This document shows, piece by piece, positions 1-6,263 of a DNA stretch of 22,323 nt. The stretch comes from a virus: IMG/VR virus record IMGVR_UViG_3300031784_003120, positions 1-22,323 of that record. One strand, written 5' to 3'. Made by a program: the position numbers and the translations under genes. The notes under the pieces are model-generated. The model ran no database searches, was not told where the DNA came from, and was given only the letters and a program-made list of their open reading frames with translations. How positions within the stretch are numbered: the first letter of the stretch is position 1; each line of letters starts with the position of its first letter.

Positions 1-369
1 ACGTAGTATTGCTACTGCGTCTTTTGGCATAGTTTTTTCATTATACATTTGTTGCAACAAATCTTTTAGTTTTATTGCTTTATCTGTAAAAAATGATGAA
101 TGAACTTTTGATTGTTTTTGCACTTCCATAATCCAAAATGAATAAACAGGATATGAATCGTCAAACCTATCTGCATCTGTACGATTTTCCCAATATTCAA
201 TTTGATCTTTCAATGGCCACATATAAATTGGAATATTTGGATCTTTTCTTCGACCAGATTTTTGAATCTGATGTTTTTCTTTGTTCATGTTTTTTGTTAT
301 GAACTTATCCATAATGTTAATTGAACGATCTTTTGGCGATTCGCCCGTGTGCGCAGATTTTCTACCCAT
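1..369 (-). CDS. Hypothetical protein, C-terminus beyond window
   Basis: I read an open frame of 123 codons from an ATG at 369 to the left edge, with no stop, so the protein is cut at its C-terminus. It begins MGRKSAHTGESPKDRS and is hydrophilic and charged, with aromatic patches (YMWPLKDQIEYWEN near residues 49-62; YPVYSFWIMEV near 73-83). There is no signal peptide, membrane segment or motif I recognise. Its start overlaps the stop of the upstream gene by 8 bases (ATGGGTAG), the same coupling used throughout the window, which supports both the frame and the start. Function unknown. Confidence 0.7.
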   Translation of the reverse strand, partial: MGRKSAHTGESPKDRSINIMDKFITKNMNKEKHQIQKSGRRKDPNIPIYMWPLKDQIEYWENRTDADRFDDSYPVYSFWIMEVQKQSKVHSSFFTDKAIKLKDLLQQMYNEKTMPKDAVAILR

Positions 370-547
370 TTGTTTTTATTTTATTTGTTAGTATAACTAT
401 TTTACGCCAAGCATCTTCCGCGGCGTATACATATTTTTTGAACTTAATAATGTCATGGTGACTTCGAGCGTTATCAGCACGTTTCATATTTCTATGATAT
501 GTTGCATGTAATAAGCCAATTCGAATTTTTATAAAATATTTTAACAT
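362..547 (-). CDS. Small basic hypothetical protein (61 aa)
   Basis: A short lysine- and arginine-rich protein starting MLKYFIKIRIGLLHATYHRN. I chose the ATG at 547 because it overlaps the stop of the ClpS-like gene by 7 bases (ATGTTAA); an in-frame ATG at 604 would lie deep inside clpS. The middle looks like an amphipathic helix (KFKKYVYAAEDAWRKIV). No family recognised. Tight coupling between clpS and the next gene suggests co-translation. It could be a small host-takeover protein of the type common in large phages, but that is inference. Confidence 0.6.
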   Translation of the reverse strand: MLKYFIKIRIGLLHATYHRNMKRADNARSHHDIIKFKKYVYAAEDAWRKIVILTNKIKTNG

Positions 548-801
548 TTTTCTATTGTAACTTTTAAACCTTCTCGTCTTAACAATTTTGCAACATGTTC
601 GCATTCTGAATATTTATCTTCAAAAATTGGACATCGTTTTGATTCATGTACCAATATTGTACATTGAACTGCTTGCAAATAATTATATCCACATACATCC
701 ATTATACTATCAATAACATGATCAAATGTATTATGATTATCATTATGCATAACTACTTTATATGTTCCCCGCTTCTTCGTCTGTAAGTTCTTTTTCGACA
801 T
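541..801 (-). CDS. clpS: ClpS-like N-degron adaptor
   Basis: ClpS binds N-terminal degrons and delivers substrates to ClpA/ClpC-ClpP. The 86-residue protein has the core fold order: YKVVMHND at 14-21, the helix DHVIDSIMDV at 27-36, the central VHE at 51-53 and a C-terminal strand LKVTIEK. Ligand-pocket residues of E. coli ClpS (N34, D35, D36, H66) align with N20, D21, N22 and H52, so one acidic residue is changed. The gatekeeper M40 aligns with F26. Both changes could shift residue preference. The N-terminal extension that E. coli ClpS inserts into ClpA is short here (about 13 residues) but basic. It overlaps the upstream UVR-motif gene by 44 bases. The family call is secure from the motifs; the role in a phage is inference, either redirecting host proteolysis or shielding substrates. 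Confidence 0.85.
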   Translation of the reverse strand: MSKKNLQTKKRGTYKVVMHNDNHNTFDHVIDSIMDVCGYNYLQAVQCTILVHESKRCPIFEDKYSECEHVAKLLRREGLKVTIEKC

Positions 802-976
802 CTCTTATAACCGCACATTGTTCATACATTTCTCGTTGTTCAGCATATTCGATGCAATGTTTTAAAAATGCTTTTCTACGAGCATAGTCCCATTCTGGTG
901 GCCATTCCCATTCTGATGTCATCATATGGTCAATTGATCGTATAAATAAACGTTCTATAAAATTTGCATCGAACAT
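758..976 (-). CDS. Small UVR-motif-like protein
   Basis: A 72-residue acidic protein starting MFDANFIERLFIRS. Residues about 36-64 (AFLKHCIEYAEQ followed by REMYEQCAVIRDVEKEL) match the UVR motif pattern of UvrB, UvrC, McsA and ClpC: two helices, an aromatic-E/Q-x-A core and the invariant-looking IRD. UVR motifs mediate protein-protein contacts, including in Clp adaptors and activators. It lies immediately upstream of the ClpS-like gene and overlaps it, so a shared role in Clp targeting is possible but inferred. A 36-base gap separates it from the lysozyme gene upstream. No strong Shine-Dalgarno is visible. Confidence 0.6.
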   Translation of the reverse strand: MFDANFIERLFIRSIDHMMTSEWEWPPEWDYARRKAFLKHCIEYAEQREMYEQCAVIRDVEKELTDEEAGNI

Positions 977-1012
977 AACTTATAATATTAAAATCGAATC
1001 AAATATCCAAAT

Positions 1013-1897
1013 TTACATAACCATTAACTTAAGATCATGATCTGTATTAGAATCTCCAGTGCTTAATTTTAAAATATACGTCCCAGGCATTGTTGGCGAT
1101 TCAAATTTTAATACGCCTTGTTGTACATTATCCCAATGATGTTGATCAACAGACTGGCCGGCGCTTGTATATATAATTAAATCGACTGAATCTAATGGTA
1201 ATATATCTGCAGATACGTTTATAGTAATCATATTTCCGGGCTTTGCTGGATTCGGATACATGTTATATTTAATACTAGATTTTGTAGTAGTTGTATTTTT
1301 TGCTGTAGCTGTATTAGTATTAGCTGGTAATTTACCTTTTATAAATTTATCAATCTTTAAAGCATTATCAATCCGTTGTTGTTTGCTTCCTGCTATTGGT
1401 TTGAAAACATTATCCATTAAGTTTGCAGCACTTGCAGCAATATCTCCAGCAACTATACTACGATCATATTTTTTAACATATTCATTTGATAAACCTTTGT
1501 ATGAACCATCTCGTTGTTTGTAATACATTAATGATTTATCAATACCGGGTACTGGTTTACCGTTCCATAGATATCCATTTAATAATTCGCATTTCATGAA
1601 ATCCAATTGTGTTGACAAACTACTCTTTGTTTTACCTATGAATTTTGCAAATGCAGTTAATGCTTGTTTACGTCCAAAGCCTGGATCCCATTGCATTAAT
1701 CCATATCCTCCGGTACCGCCTTCTTCAGTAGTATTAGGTTCACATCCAGATTCATGAGCTATGTTACCCGCTAATGCAACAGCCCCGGTGTAACTAAATC
1801 CTCGCGATTGCAACCCCGTAACAATATCTTTAGCTTTATCTAATTCGCCTGTTTCATTTAAATCAAACTCAAACAATAAGCTTTTCAAACGTATCAT
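1013..1897 (-). CDS. Phage tail-type lysozyme with C-terminal T9SS-like domain
   Basis: A 294-residue protein in three parts. Residues 1-10 (MIRLKSLLFE) resemble a T4-type capsid-targeting peptide ending in L-x-E. Residues about 20-190 are a lysozyme of the phage tail lysozyme type, with AHESG at 48-52 (E49 the likely catalytic acid), GGYGLMQWDPG at 63-73 and the GDIAASAANLMDNV helix; it should cleave peptidoglycan glycan strands. A T/N-rich linker (191-210) leads to an 84-residue beta-sandwich-like domain: YPNPAKPGN at 214-222, IIYTSAGQSV at 241-250, PGTYILKLSTGD at 271-282, then a final strand KLMVM. This is the signature order of Por/T9SS type A sorting domains of Bacteroidota. The start overlaps the upstream stop (TAATG). 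Confidence 0.85.
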   Translation of the reverse strand: MIRLKSLLFEFDLNETGELDKAKDIVTGLQSRGFSYTGAVALAGNIAHESGCEPNTTEEGGTGGYGLMQWDPGFGRKQALTAFAKFIGKTKSSLSTQLDFMKCELLNGYLWNGKPVPGIDKSLMYYKQRDGSYKGLSNEYVKKYDRSIVAGDIAASAANLMDNVFKPIAGSKQQRIDNALKIDKFIKGKLPANTNTATAKNTTTTKSSIKYNMYPNPAKPGNMITINVSADILPLDSVDLIIYTSAGQSVDQHHWDNVQQGVLKFESPTMPGTYILKLSTGDSNTDHDLKLMVM

Positions 1898-2229
1898 TAT
1901 TTGCCTTTTTTATCGCGTATAATCAATTCACCTAATACTTCTAAACGACCTACTTCACGTTGAAATTCGATTGCTGTCATATCCAATGAAATCTTTTTAA
2001 GAGTTTCAGCAAATTCCTTTTTTGCAGAATCAATATCAAAGTTACCTGCAGTAGCTCGTTTATAATATGCAGCTTTTACTTTGAAATGATGCCATGTTAA
2101 TAATGCTAATCCGCCTTTTTCTTCAGCAGTAGAAGCTATCTTAGCAGCTCCTTTGCCTCTTGTTTCTGCAAATTCCTCAAACTTATCGTTAGTTTGATTG
2201 GATTCAAATAATAAATTGTATAATTTCAT
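1897..2229 (-). CDS. Small protein with capsid-targeting-like N-terminus
   Basis: A 110-residue basic protein, mostly predicted helix by eye (AETLKKISLDMTAIEFQREV). It opens with MKLYNLLFES: basic residue, spaced hydrophobics and L-F-E at residues 7-9, like the N-termini of T4 internal proteins and Alt, which the gp21 protease cuts after (L/I)-x-E. The rest has no fold I recognise. It lies directly before the lysozyme in transcription order, TAATG-coupled. The likely role, inferred only from the N-terminus, is an internal head protein packaged with DNA or a prohead core component. No Shine-Dalgarno is obvious at its ATG. Confidence 0.65.
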   Translation of the reverse strand: MKLYNLLFESNQTNDKFEEFAETRGKGAAKIASTAEEKGGLALLTWHHFKVKAAYYKRATAGNFDIDSAKKEFAETLKKISLDMTAIEFQREVGRLEVLGELIIRDKKGK

Positions 2230-2240
2230 ATTAATAAATA

Positions 2241-2903
2241 TTACAATGTAGGAATCAGTTTATATGATTTACAACCAAATAACAACATGGATCTAAAATC
2301 AGCTTGTTGAAATGCATCTAACGAATGTTTTGATAATCGATTAAATCGTTTAATAACGGATATGATTTCGTCCCAATTGGTAAATTCTAATATAGTTTGT
2401 ACGTAGTCGATATCAACTAACATATCTTGTACATTAGGATAATCCCATTCAATATGAACTACAGGCTGAACTCTATCTTCATTAATATAATCTATGCATA
2501 GATCCAGACCGCATTTGAAACTAGTACTTAATATTCGTACTAACTCTGGTCGCTGTTTAGAATAACGTTTTACTTGTTCTGCTGCATCGCCAGCAATAGG
2601 ATATCTAAAAACAAATTGACTATGATCTAATATCAATTCAGATGTGTTTTGTTGAATCAACCATGGTTGAATAATTGCATGCGCTCCTTTTGCTGCATCG
2701 CCATCTTTATACCAAGTAGTGTCGTGCTCTAAAGAAATGCCATTATGTTTATGATATTCTTGTTCAATTTCATTCAAATCAAAACCTTCATGATCTACAT
2801 GGCATGTACCATTTAATAATACACGTTCTGCAATATCTTCTGGTAATGGTTTTGTTATTTGAATGTTTGAATATATTGGTTTATGTGAAATATAACTTAA
2901 CAT
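2241..2903 (-). CDS. Hypothetical protein (220 aa)
   Basis: A soluble-looking, acidic protein starting MLSYISHKPIYSNIQITK. I chose the ATG at 2903, which forms a TGATG overlap with the upstream stop; a GTG one codon earlier is possible. It has several tryptophans and histidines, and a C-terminus ending FRSMLLFGCKSYKLIPTL. There is no signal peptide or membrane segment. Unlike its neighbours it lacks the M-x-L-x-x-L-L-x-E N-terminus, so it may not be head cargo even though it sits in the same run. Family not recognised. Confidence 0.65.
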   Translation of the reverse strand: MLSYISHKPIYSNIQITKPLPEDIAERVLLNGTCHVDHEGFDLNEIEQEYHKHNGISLEHDTTWYKDGDAAKGAHAIIQPWLIQQNTSELILDHSQFVFRYPIAGDAAEQVKRYSKQRPELVRILSTSFKCGLDLCIDYINEDRVQPVVHIEWDYPNVQDMLVDIDYVQTILEFTNWDEIISVIKRFNRLSKHSLDAFQQADFRSMLLFGCKSYKLIPTL

Positions 2904-3301
2904 CACATCATGTTTTTTATTATGTTTGCAAAATTTGTTTTTGAATTATTAAAATCAGAATCAGCATCATCAAACAATTTAGTTTCAAATGAATTTTTGC
3001 TTTTTTGTATCAAACAAACCGTAGCATCGAATTGTTCTAATCCATTAAGTAAATATACAATACCAAAGTATGCATATGTATCTGAAACTTTTGCTACGAA
3101 TTCAGCTTTAGAAAATATCAATTTCAATGTACCTAAATCATCTATAGGTGCACTAAACACATGTTCTTTATTTTTTAATCCTAAATATGAAAATTTAGCA
3201 GATGTTTTCATTTGTTTTGAAAACTCTTTAAAAAATGGTTTTGCTAAAGACATTGGATCTACAACGTTATTTTCCGTTAATATGTTTTTAAGTTTCATCA
3301 T
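2903..3301 (-). CDS. Small protein with capsid-targeting-like N-terminus
   Basis: 132 residues beginning MMKLKNILTENN; the I-L-T-E segment fits the (L/I)-x-E cleavage consensus of T4-type prohead proteases. Two adjacent ATGs (3301 and 3298) overlap the upstream stop as ATGATG. The first has the better spacing (9 bases) from AAGGA, so I use it. The remainder alternates strands and helices (FVAKVSDTYAYFGIVYLL) with a low-complexity D/N/S-rich tail (DDADSDFNNSKTN). No enzymatic motif seen. A packaged internal protein is an inference from the N-terminus and the neighbours. Confidence 0.65.
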   Translation of the reverse strand: MMKLKNILTENNVVDPMSLAKPFFKEFSKQMKTSAKFSYLGLKNKEHVFSAPIDDLGTLKLIFSKAEFVAKVSDTYAYFGIVYLLNGLEQFDATVCLIQKSKNSFETKLFDDADSDFNNSKTNFANIIKNMM

Positions 3302-3714
3302 TTTGTTAAATCCTTATCATCTAAAGCACCTCCAGTAACCCAAGCAGTACAACTTCTGCTGCCGGCACATTTAAAATGAAGGAAGTTGCAATAACCCAAA
3401 TCGGCTTTTTCGATAGTAGCCATTGCATCGATATTTTTTTCATTGCCTTCGATGCCCTTAGCCATACAACCCCACATCTTATTCGAAACATCGAATGCTG
3501 CACAATTTGCACATTTCATGGTTTTTGCAGTTGCTTCATCAATCTTCCAACGCTTTGCAGCATCTTTCCAATACTTGCCAGGTTTTTCTGGATTTGCTGG
3601 ACCGTAATAGTATTCATCTATTGCATGTTGTCTATTTTTTAAATTAACATGTATATCTTGTGTTGCAATCGGACAACCCGTCTTAGCTTCTATTAATAGA
3701 TGTTTTAACTGCAT
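3298..3714 (-). CDS. Cysteine-rich protein with capsid-targeting-like N-terminus
   Basis: 138 residues with N-terminus MQLKHLLIEAK (L-I-E at 7-9). Seven cysteines: C14, then C68 and C71 (MKCANCAAF), C83 (WGCMAKG), C109 (GYCNF), C116 and C122 (FKCAGSRSCTAW). The C-x2-C, then G-C, then Y-C and C-x-x-W layout resembles high-potential iron-sulfur proteins, so a metal or Fe-S site is plausible, though zinc or structural disulfides are equally open. A tyrosine/proline-rich stretch (DEYYYGPANPEKPGKYW) precedes it. TAATG overlap with the upstream gene. I infer head cargo from the N-terminus; the cofactor is unproven. Confidence 0.65.
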   Translation of the reverse strand: MQLKHLLIEAKTGCPIATQDIHVNLKNRQHAIDEYYYGPANPEKPGKYWKDAAKRWKIDEATAKTMKCANCAAFDVSNKMWGCMAKGIEGNEKNIDAMATIEKADLGYCNFLHFKCAGSRSCTAWVTGGALDDKDLTK

Positions 3715-4187
3715 TACTTGCCTCGTTTATTTTTTGATATTTCAACTGCTGCCAATTGAGCTAATGCTGCCTTTTTAGATTTAGCTTGTTTAGATAAACG
3801 ACGACCAGTTTCAGTTGTAGCAAAATAACCCGCTTCTGTTTTTTCAATTCGTTCTGGCATTAATTGTTTTAAATGATTTTTAAATCCTGCAGGAACAAAT
3901 TGTGGTTGTTGCATATTATATGAATTCATTTCTGCATCATGATGCATTTCATTCATTAAGAAATCGCCAACTTCTTGTACATCATCTTTCGATGTTGCAA
4001 TATGATCAGCGGCCCAATCATGTCCATCATTTAATATTTCTTGAACTTGATTAGCATCCATCTCTAACATTGCATCTACATACTTTTTAATAAGTTTTAA
4101 ATTACCAAAAAACATGTAATTGCCATTTTCATCATTACACCCGCCATCGCCTCCGCAACCGCAACTACATTCATTTAATTTTTTCAT
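3714..4187 (-). CDS. Hypothetical phage protein with Cys/Gly-rich N-terminus
   Basis: 157 residues starting MKKLNECSCGCGGDGGCNDE. The ATG at 4187 sits behind a strong TAGGAGGATAAAT, in which the upstream gene's TAG stop is the first part of the Shine-Dalgarno, so this start is well supported over an ATG 36 bases upstream. The N-terminal C-x-C-x-C...C cluster may bind metal. The centre (HDWAADHIATSKDDVQEVG) is helical, and the tail is Lys/Ala-rich with an arginine pair (GRRLSKQAKSKKAALAQLAA). L-N-E at residues 4-6 is a weaker version of the prohead-cleavage-type N-terminus of its neighbours. No known function. Confidence 0.7.
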   Translation of the reverse strand: MKKLNECSCGCGGDGGCNDENGNYMFFGNLKLIKKYVDAMLEMDANQVQEILNDGHDWAADHIATSKDDVQEVGDFLMNEMHHDAEMNSYNMQQPQFVPAGFKNHLKQLMPERIEKTEAGYFATTETGRRLSKQAKSKKAALAQLAAVEISKNKRGK

Positions 4188-4189
4188 AT

Positions 4190-4657
4190 TTATCCTCCTA
4201 CAGCAAATAATGCTCGTACCCACGCTGAACCATTATATATATACAAATAATTATTAGCAAAGTCCCAATATACACTGCCGCGGGTTGGTGTAGAAGGTTC
4301 TGTAGTTGGTAATATGAAATTACCTGATGATCCTAATGTACTTAAATTCATAATCATCGTACTAGAACCAGTAATACTTCCTCCTAGTGATCCATTTAAT
4401 GTTGTACTACCAGTAACTGCTAAACTACCAGTAATTCTTGCAGAACCAGTAAATGGAAAACTAGTTGCATTTGCTGCAAAAGATGCAGTTGTTGCAAATG
4501 ATGCACTAGTTGCTATACCTACTAAAGAACCACTAAATGAACCTGTAGCTACAATTGTATCTGTACTAACACCACTTAATGCATCAATAGCTCTAGTAAT
4601 GTGTTCTGCTTGAATAGTGCCGCCATTAGTAATACCGGTTTTATTTATTATCGCCAT
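4190..4657 (-). CDS. Tail-fibre-like repeat protein
   Basis: 155 residues starting MAIINKTGITNGGTIQAEHI, with AAAGGA seven bases before the ATG. From 37 to 100 the sequence is a Gly/Ser/Thr/Ala repeat with recurring ATGSFSGSL, TASFA and ITGSLAVTGST units, typical of trimeric fibre or baseplate-associated proteins. Residues 128-148 (GSVYWDFANNYLYIYNGSAW) are the short terminal module often found at the end of such fibres. It is much shorter than a full receptor-binding fibre, so it may be an accessory fibre, a head decoration or a truncated fibre tip. Ser/Thr density makes it a candidate acceptor for the glycosyltransferases in this window (inference). Confidence 0.75.
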   Translation of the reverse strand: MAIINKTGITNGGTIQAEHITRAIDALSGVSTDTIVATGSFSGSLVGIATSASFATTASFAANATSFPFTGSARITGSLAVTGSTTLNGSLGGSITGSSTMIMNLSTLGSSGNFILPTTEPSTPTRGSVYWDFANNYLYIYNGSAWVRALFAVGG

Positions 4658-4829
4658 TTATATTCCTTTTTTTATATATAGGCCAATTTTTGGTTTTTTC
4701 ATCTAACCATTCTGCACGTTCGTCACAGCCGCAGTCTTCATTTAATATCTGAGCAATTTGTTTTGCCAATTGATCTAAACCTGTAGCTTTAGTTATTTTT
4801 TTAATATCACTACCTAATCCTTTAGACAT
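4641..4829 (-). CDS. Small phage protein with CGC motif (62 aa)
   Basis: Starts MSKGLGSDIKKITKATGL. The ATG at 4829 is preceded by GGAG with a six-base spacer and overlaps the upstream stop by 8 bases, which beats an in-frame ATG at 4841. It has a short basic helix, then LNEDCGCDERAEWLDEK at 34-50. Small proteins with K/D-CGC-x-(E/K)-R near a C-terminal helix are common next to phage structural genes; I recognise the pattern but know of no assigned role. It also carries L-N-E just before the cysteines, echoing the next gene downstream (KLNECSCGC). Confidence 0.7.
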   Translation of the reverse strand: MSKGLGSDIKKITKATGLDQLAKQIAQILNEDCGCDERAEWLDEKTKNWPIYKKRNINGDNK

Positions 4830-5865
4830 AGCGGTCTCCATTTCTAATTTTATTTGCCAATTGTATCATTAATGTTTGCCATTGAGGTGTTCTAGGTATT
4901 TCAAATACTTGTGTGCCTGGATATGTATATGTTTGTTCTGGTTGCATTAATTGCATATGACCTGTATCATCAATTCCTAATACTTGATGTGGAACTTGTT
5001 TCATTGTAATGTTATTACTTGGAATCATTGTACACTTACCTGGGTGTTTCCATTGGCCCATTGCATCGTGCACCGCATTCGTATGTTTCATCACATGATT
5101 CCAATCTTCCGTAGTCATAAGTTTTTCTTGCATAACATGTTTTGCTAACATATCACTAACTGATTCGAATTGTACATTTTCTAGTGTCATCTGCTTCATT
5201 GCATCTATATGTAACAATTCTTTCAATCGATCAATCAAACCTTTATTTCGCAAATATTTAAATGCTAAATTTTCAACTGAATATTCTCCTTCTGCTTCTA
5301 AACCTGATTTCCTTAAGTTTCGAAGACGTAATAATATTTCGTGAATTCGTTTTTCTAGATTAGGATTATTTTCTTTTAAATTTTCAATCTCCCAAATAAA
5401 TGGCTGAGCTTTCATTTCAATTAAAGAATCATCAATTGATATCAAATCAGCTTTCGGACGATTTATCCATTTATTATGAGTTATAGAATATATACCAACC
5501 GACGAATGTAAATCTTCATTCATATCTTGTGCGTACAATTCTATATTAATACCTTTATATTTTAAAGGATAATTATGATTCCAAATTGCTTTTTTTAAAT
5601 GAAGATAATTTTTTGTCATATGCAAATTATCACCAACTTCCATATAGTTAATTACTACATGTAAATCAATATCACTATATTTAGTCCAATTATAATTTGC
5701 ATTACTACCAATTAAGATGACATCTAGTAATGTGGTATCAATTTCTAAAAATTCATAAAATTTATTTGCAATTTTCATGAATCCTTCTTGCAAACCAGGA
5801 CGTAATTCACCTGCTTCCCATATTGCAGGATTCAATTCACTATGTGTATGATATTCTTTTAGCAT
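4822..5865 (-). CDS. Nucleotidyltransferase-fold phage protein
   Basis: 347 residues. The N-terminal half is a DNA polymerase beta-like nucleotidyltransferase: LIGSNANYNWTKYSDIDL at 51-68 gives the GS motif and catalytic D65-x-D67, and NIELYAQD at 107-114 can supply the third carboxylate (E109). This fold transfers NMP groups to proteins, RNA or small molecules; the target is unknown. The middle (about 155-250) is helical and charged. The C-terminal 90 residues (for example GQWKHPGKCTMIPS, YPGTQVFEIPRTPQW) form a separate domain I cannot name. An L-Q-E at 25-27 might be a late prohead-type site, but that is weak. No Shine-Dalgarno is visible. It follows the lysis cassette after a 15-base gap. 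Confidence 0.8.
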   Translation of the reverse strand: MLKEYHTHSELNPAIWEAGELRPGLQEGFMKIANKFYEFLEIDTTLLDVILIGSNANYNWTKYSDIDLHVVINYMEVGDNLHMTKNYLHLKKAIWNHNYPLKYKGINIELYAQDMNEDLHSSVGIYSITHNKWINRPKADLISIDDSLIEMKAQPFIWEIENLKENNPNLEKRIHEILLRLRNLRKSGLEAEGEYSVENLAFKYLRNKGLIDRLKELLHIDAMKQMTLENVQFESVSDMLAKHVMQEKLMTTEDWNHVMKHTNAVHDAMGQWKHPGKCTMIPSNNITMKQVPHQVLGIDDTGHMQLMQPEQTYTYPGTQVFEIPRTPQWQTLMIQLANKIRNGDRYV

Positions 5866-5880
5866 CTATTATAAATATCA

Positions 5881-6228
5881 TTATTTCCAAAATAGCTGTA
5901 CTAAAATAAGTGAGAATGCTAATACTAAAGATATTCCAGTTTTTACATTAATTGCTTCTTCTCGAAACATATATGTCATAACAGTAAATATAAAAATTCC
6001 TGCAGTAAATGATATAAATCTGCCGGGCCAAAACAAATTTTCAAAACCTGAAACTGAGAATTTAGTTGCTTCCATAAACAACCATGTTATAGGTATACCT
6101 AATACCATCAATAGGTATCTATATTCTTTTGCCCATGGCCAAATTAAAGGTCCATTAACTTGAACCCATACTATAATTTGCCCAAATAAAAATAAAAAGA
6201 AAGAAGCAGCGATGTGTTTATAGTTCAT
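5881..6228 (-). CDS. Small multi-pass membrane protein
   Basis: 115 residues with about four hydrophobic segments: 8-24 (ASFFLFLFGQIIVWV), 38-54 (YLLMVLGIPITWLFMEA), 69-87 (GRFISFTAGIFIFTVMTYM) and 97-114 (GISLVLAFSLILVQLFW). Short polar loops, no signal peptide and no enzymatic motif. Its place directly after the holin-like gene suggests a role in lysis timing (antiholin or second holin) or in superinfection exclusion at the inner membrane. Both are inferences. A 35-base gap precedes it. Confidence 0.7.
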   Translation of the reverse strand: MNYKHIAASFFLFLFGQIIVWVQVNGPLIWPWAKEYRYLLMVLGIPITWLFMEATKFSVSGFENLFWPGRFISFTAGIFIFTVMTYMFREEAINVKTGISLVLAFSLILVQLFWK

Positions 6229-6263
6229 AATAAATAATAAGGAATATTATGATTACATCCAAA

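Noticed and set aside
1009-1016. Bacteroidota-type -7 box (TAAATTTG on the minus strand) before the UVR-motif gene
   Set aside because: The matching -33 TTG is absent at the expected distance, so a single 8-base match is not enough.
2910-3338. Plus-strand open frame of 142 codons
   Set aside because: It is antisense to two genes with better coding character and coupled starts; its translation is a low-complexity F/I/L/N/S mix with no motif. Other plus-strand frames (for example at 4314-4613, 13569-13802, 20244-20522, 21593-21859) were rejected for the same reason.
3321-3512. Minus-strand 63-codon frame overlapping the Cys-rich gene
   Set aside because: It lies fully inside 3298-3714 in another frame, has no Shine-Dalgarno and shows no recognisable motif.
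4190-4657. Tandem DNA repeat or CRISPR-like array in the fibre gene
   Set aside because: The repeats are protein-level Ser/Thr/Gly motifs with irregular spacing; no constant repeat-spacer pattern exists.
5866-5881. Tiny 13-codon frame from ATG at 5881, TAATG-coupled to the membrane protein gene
   Set aside because: It runs into the nucleotidyltransferase gene in another frame, is very short and has no coding signal; most likely chance.
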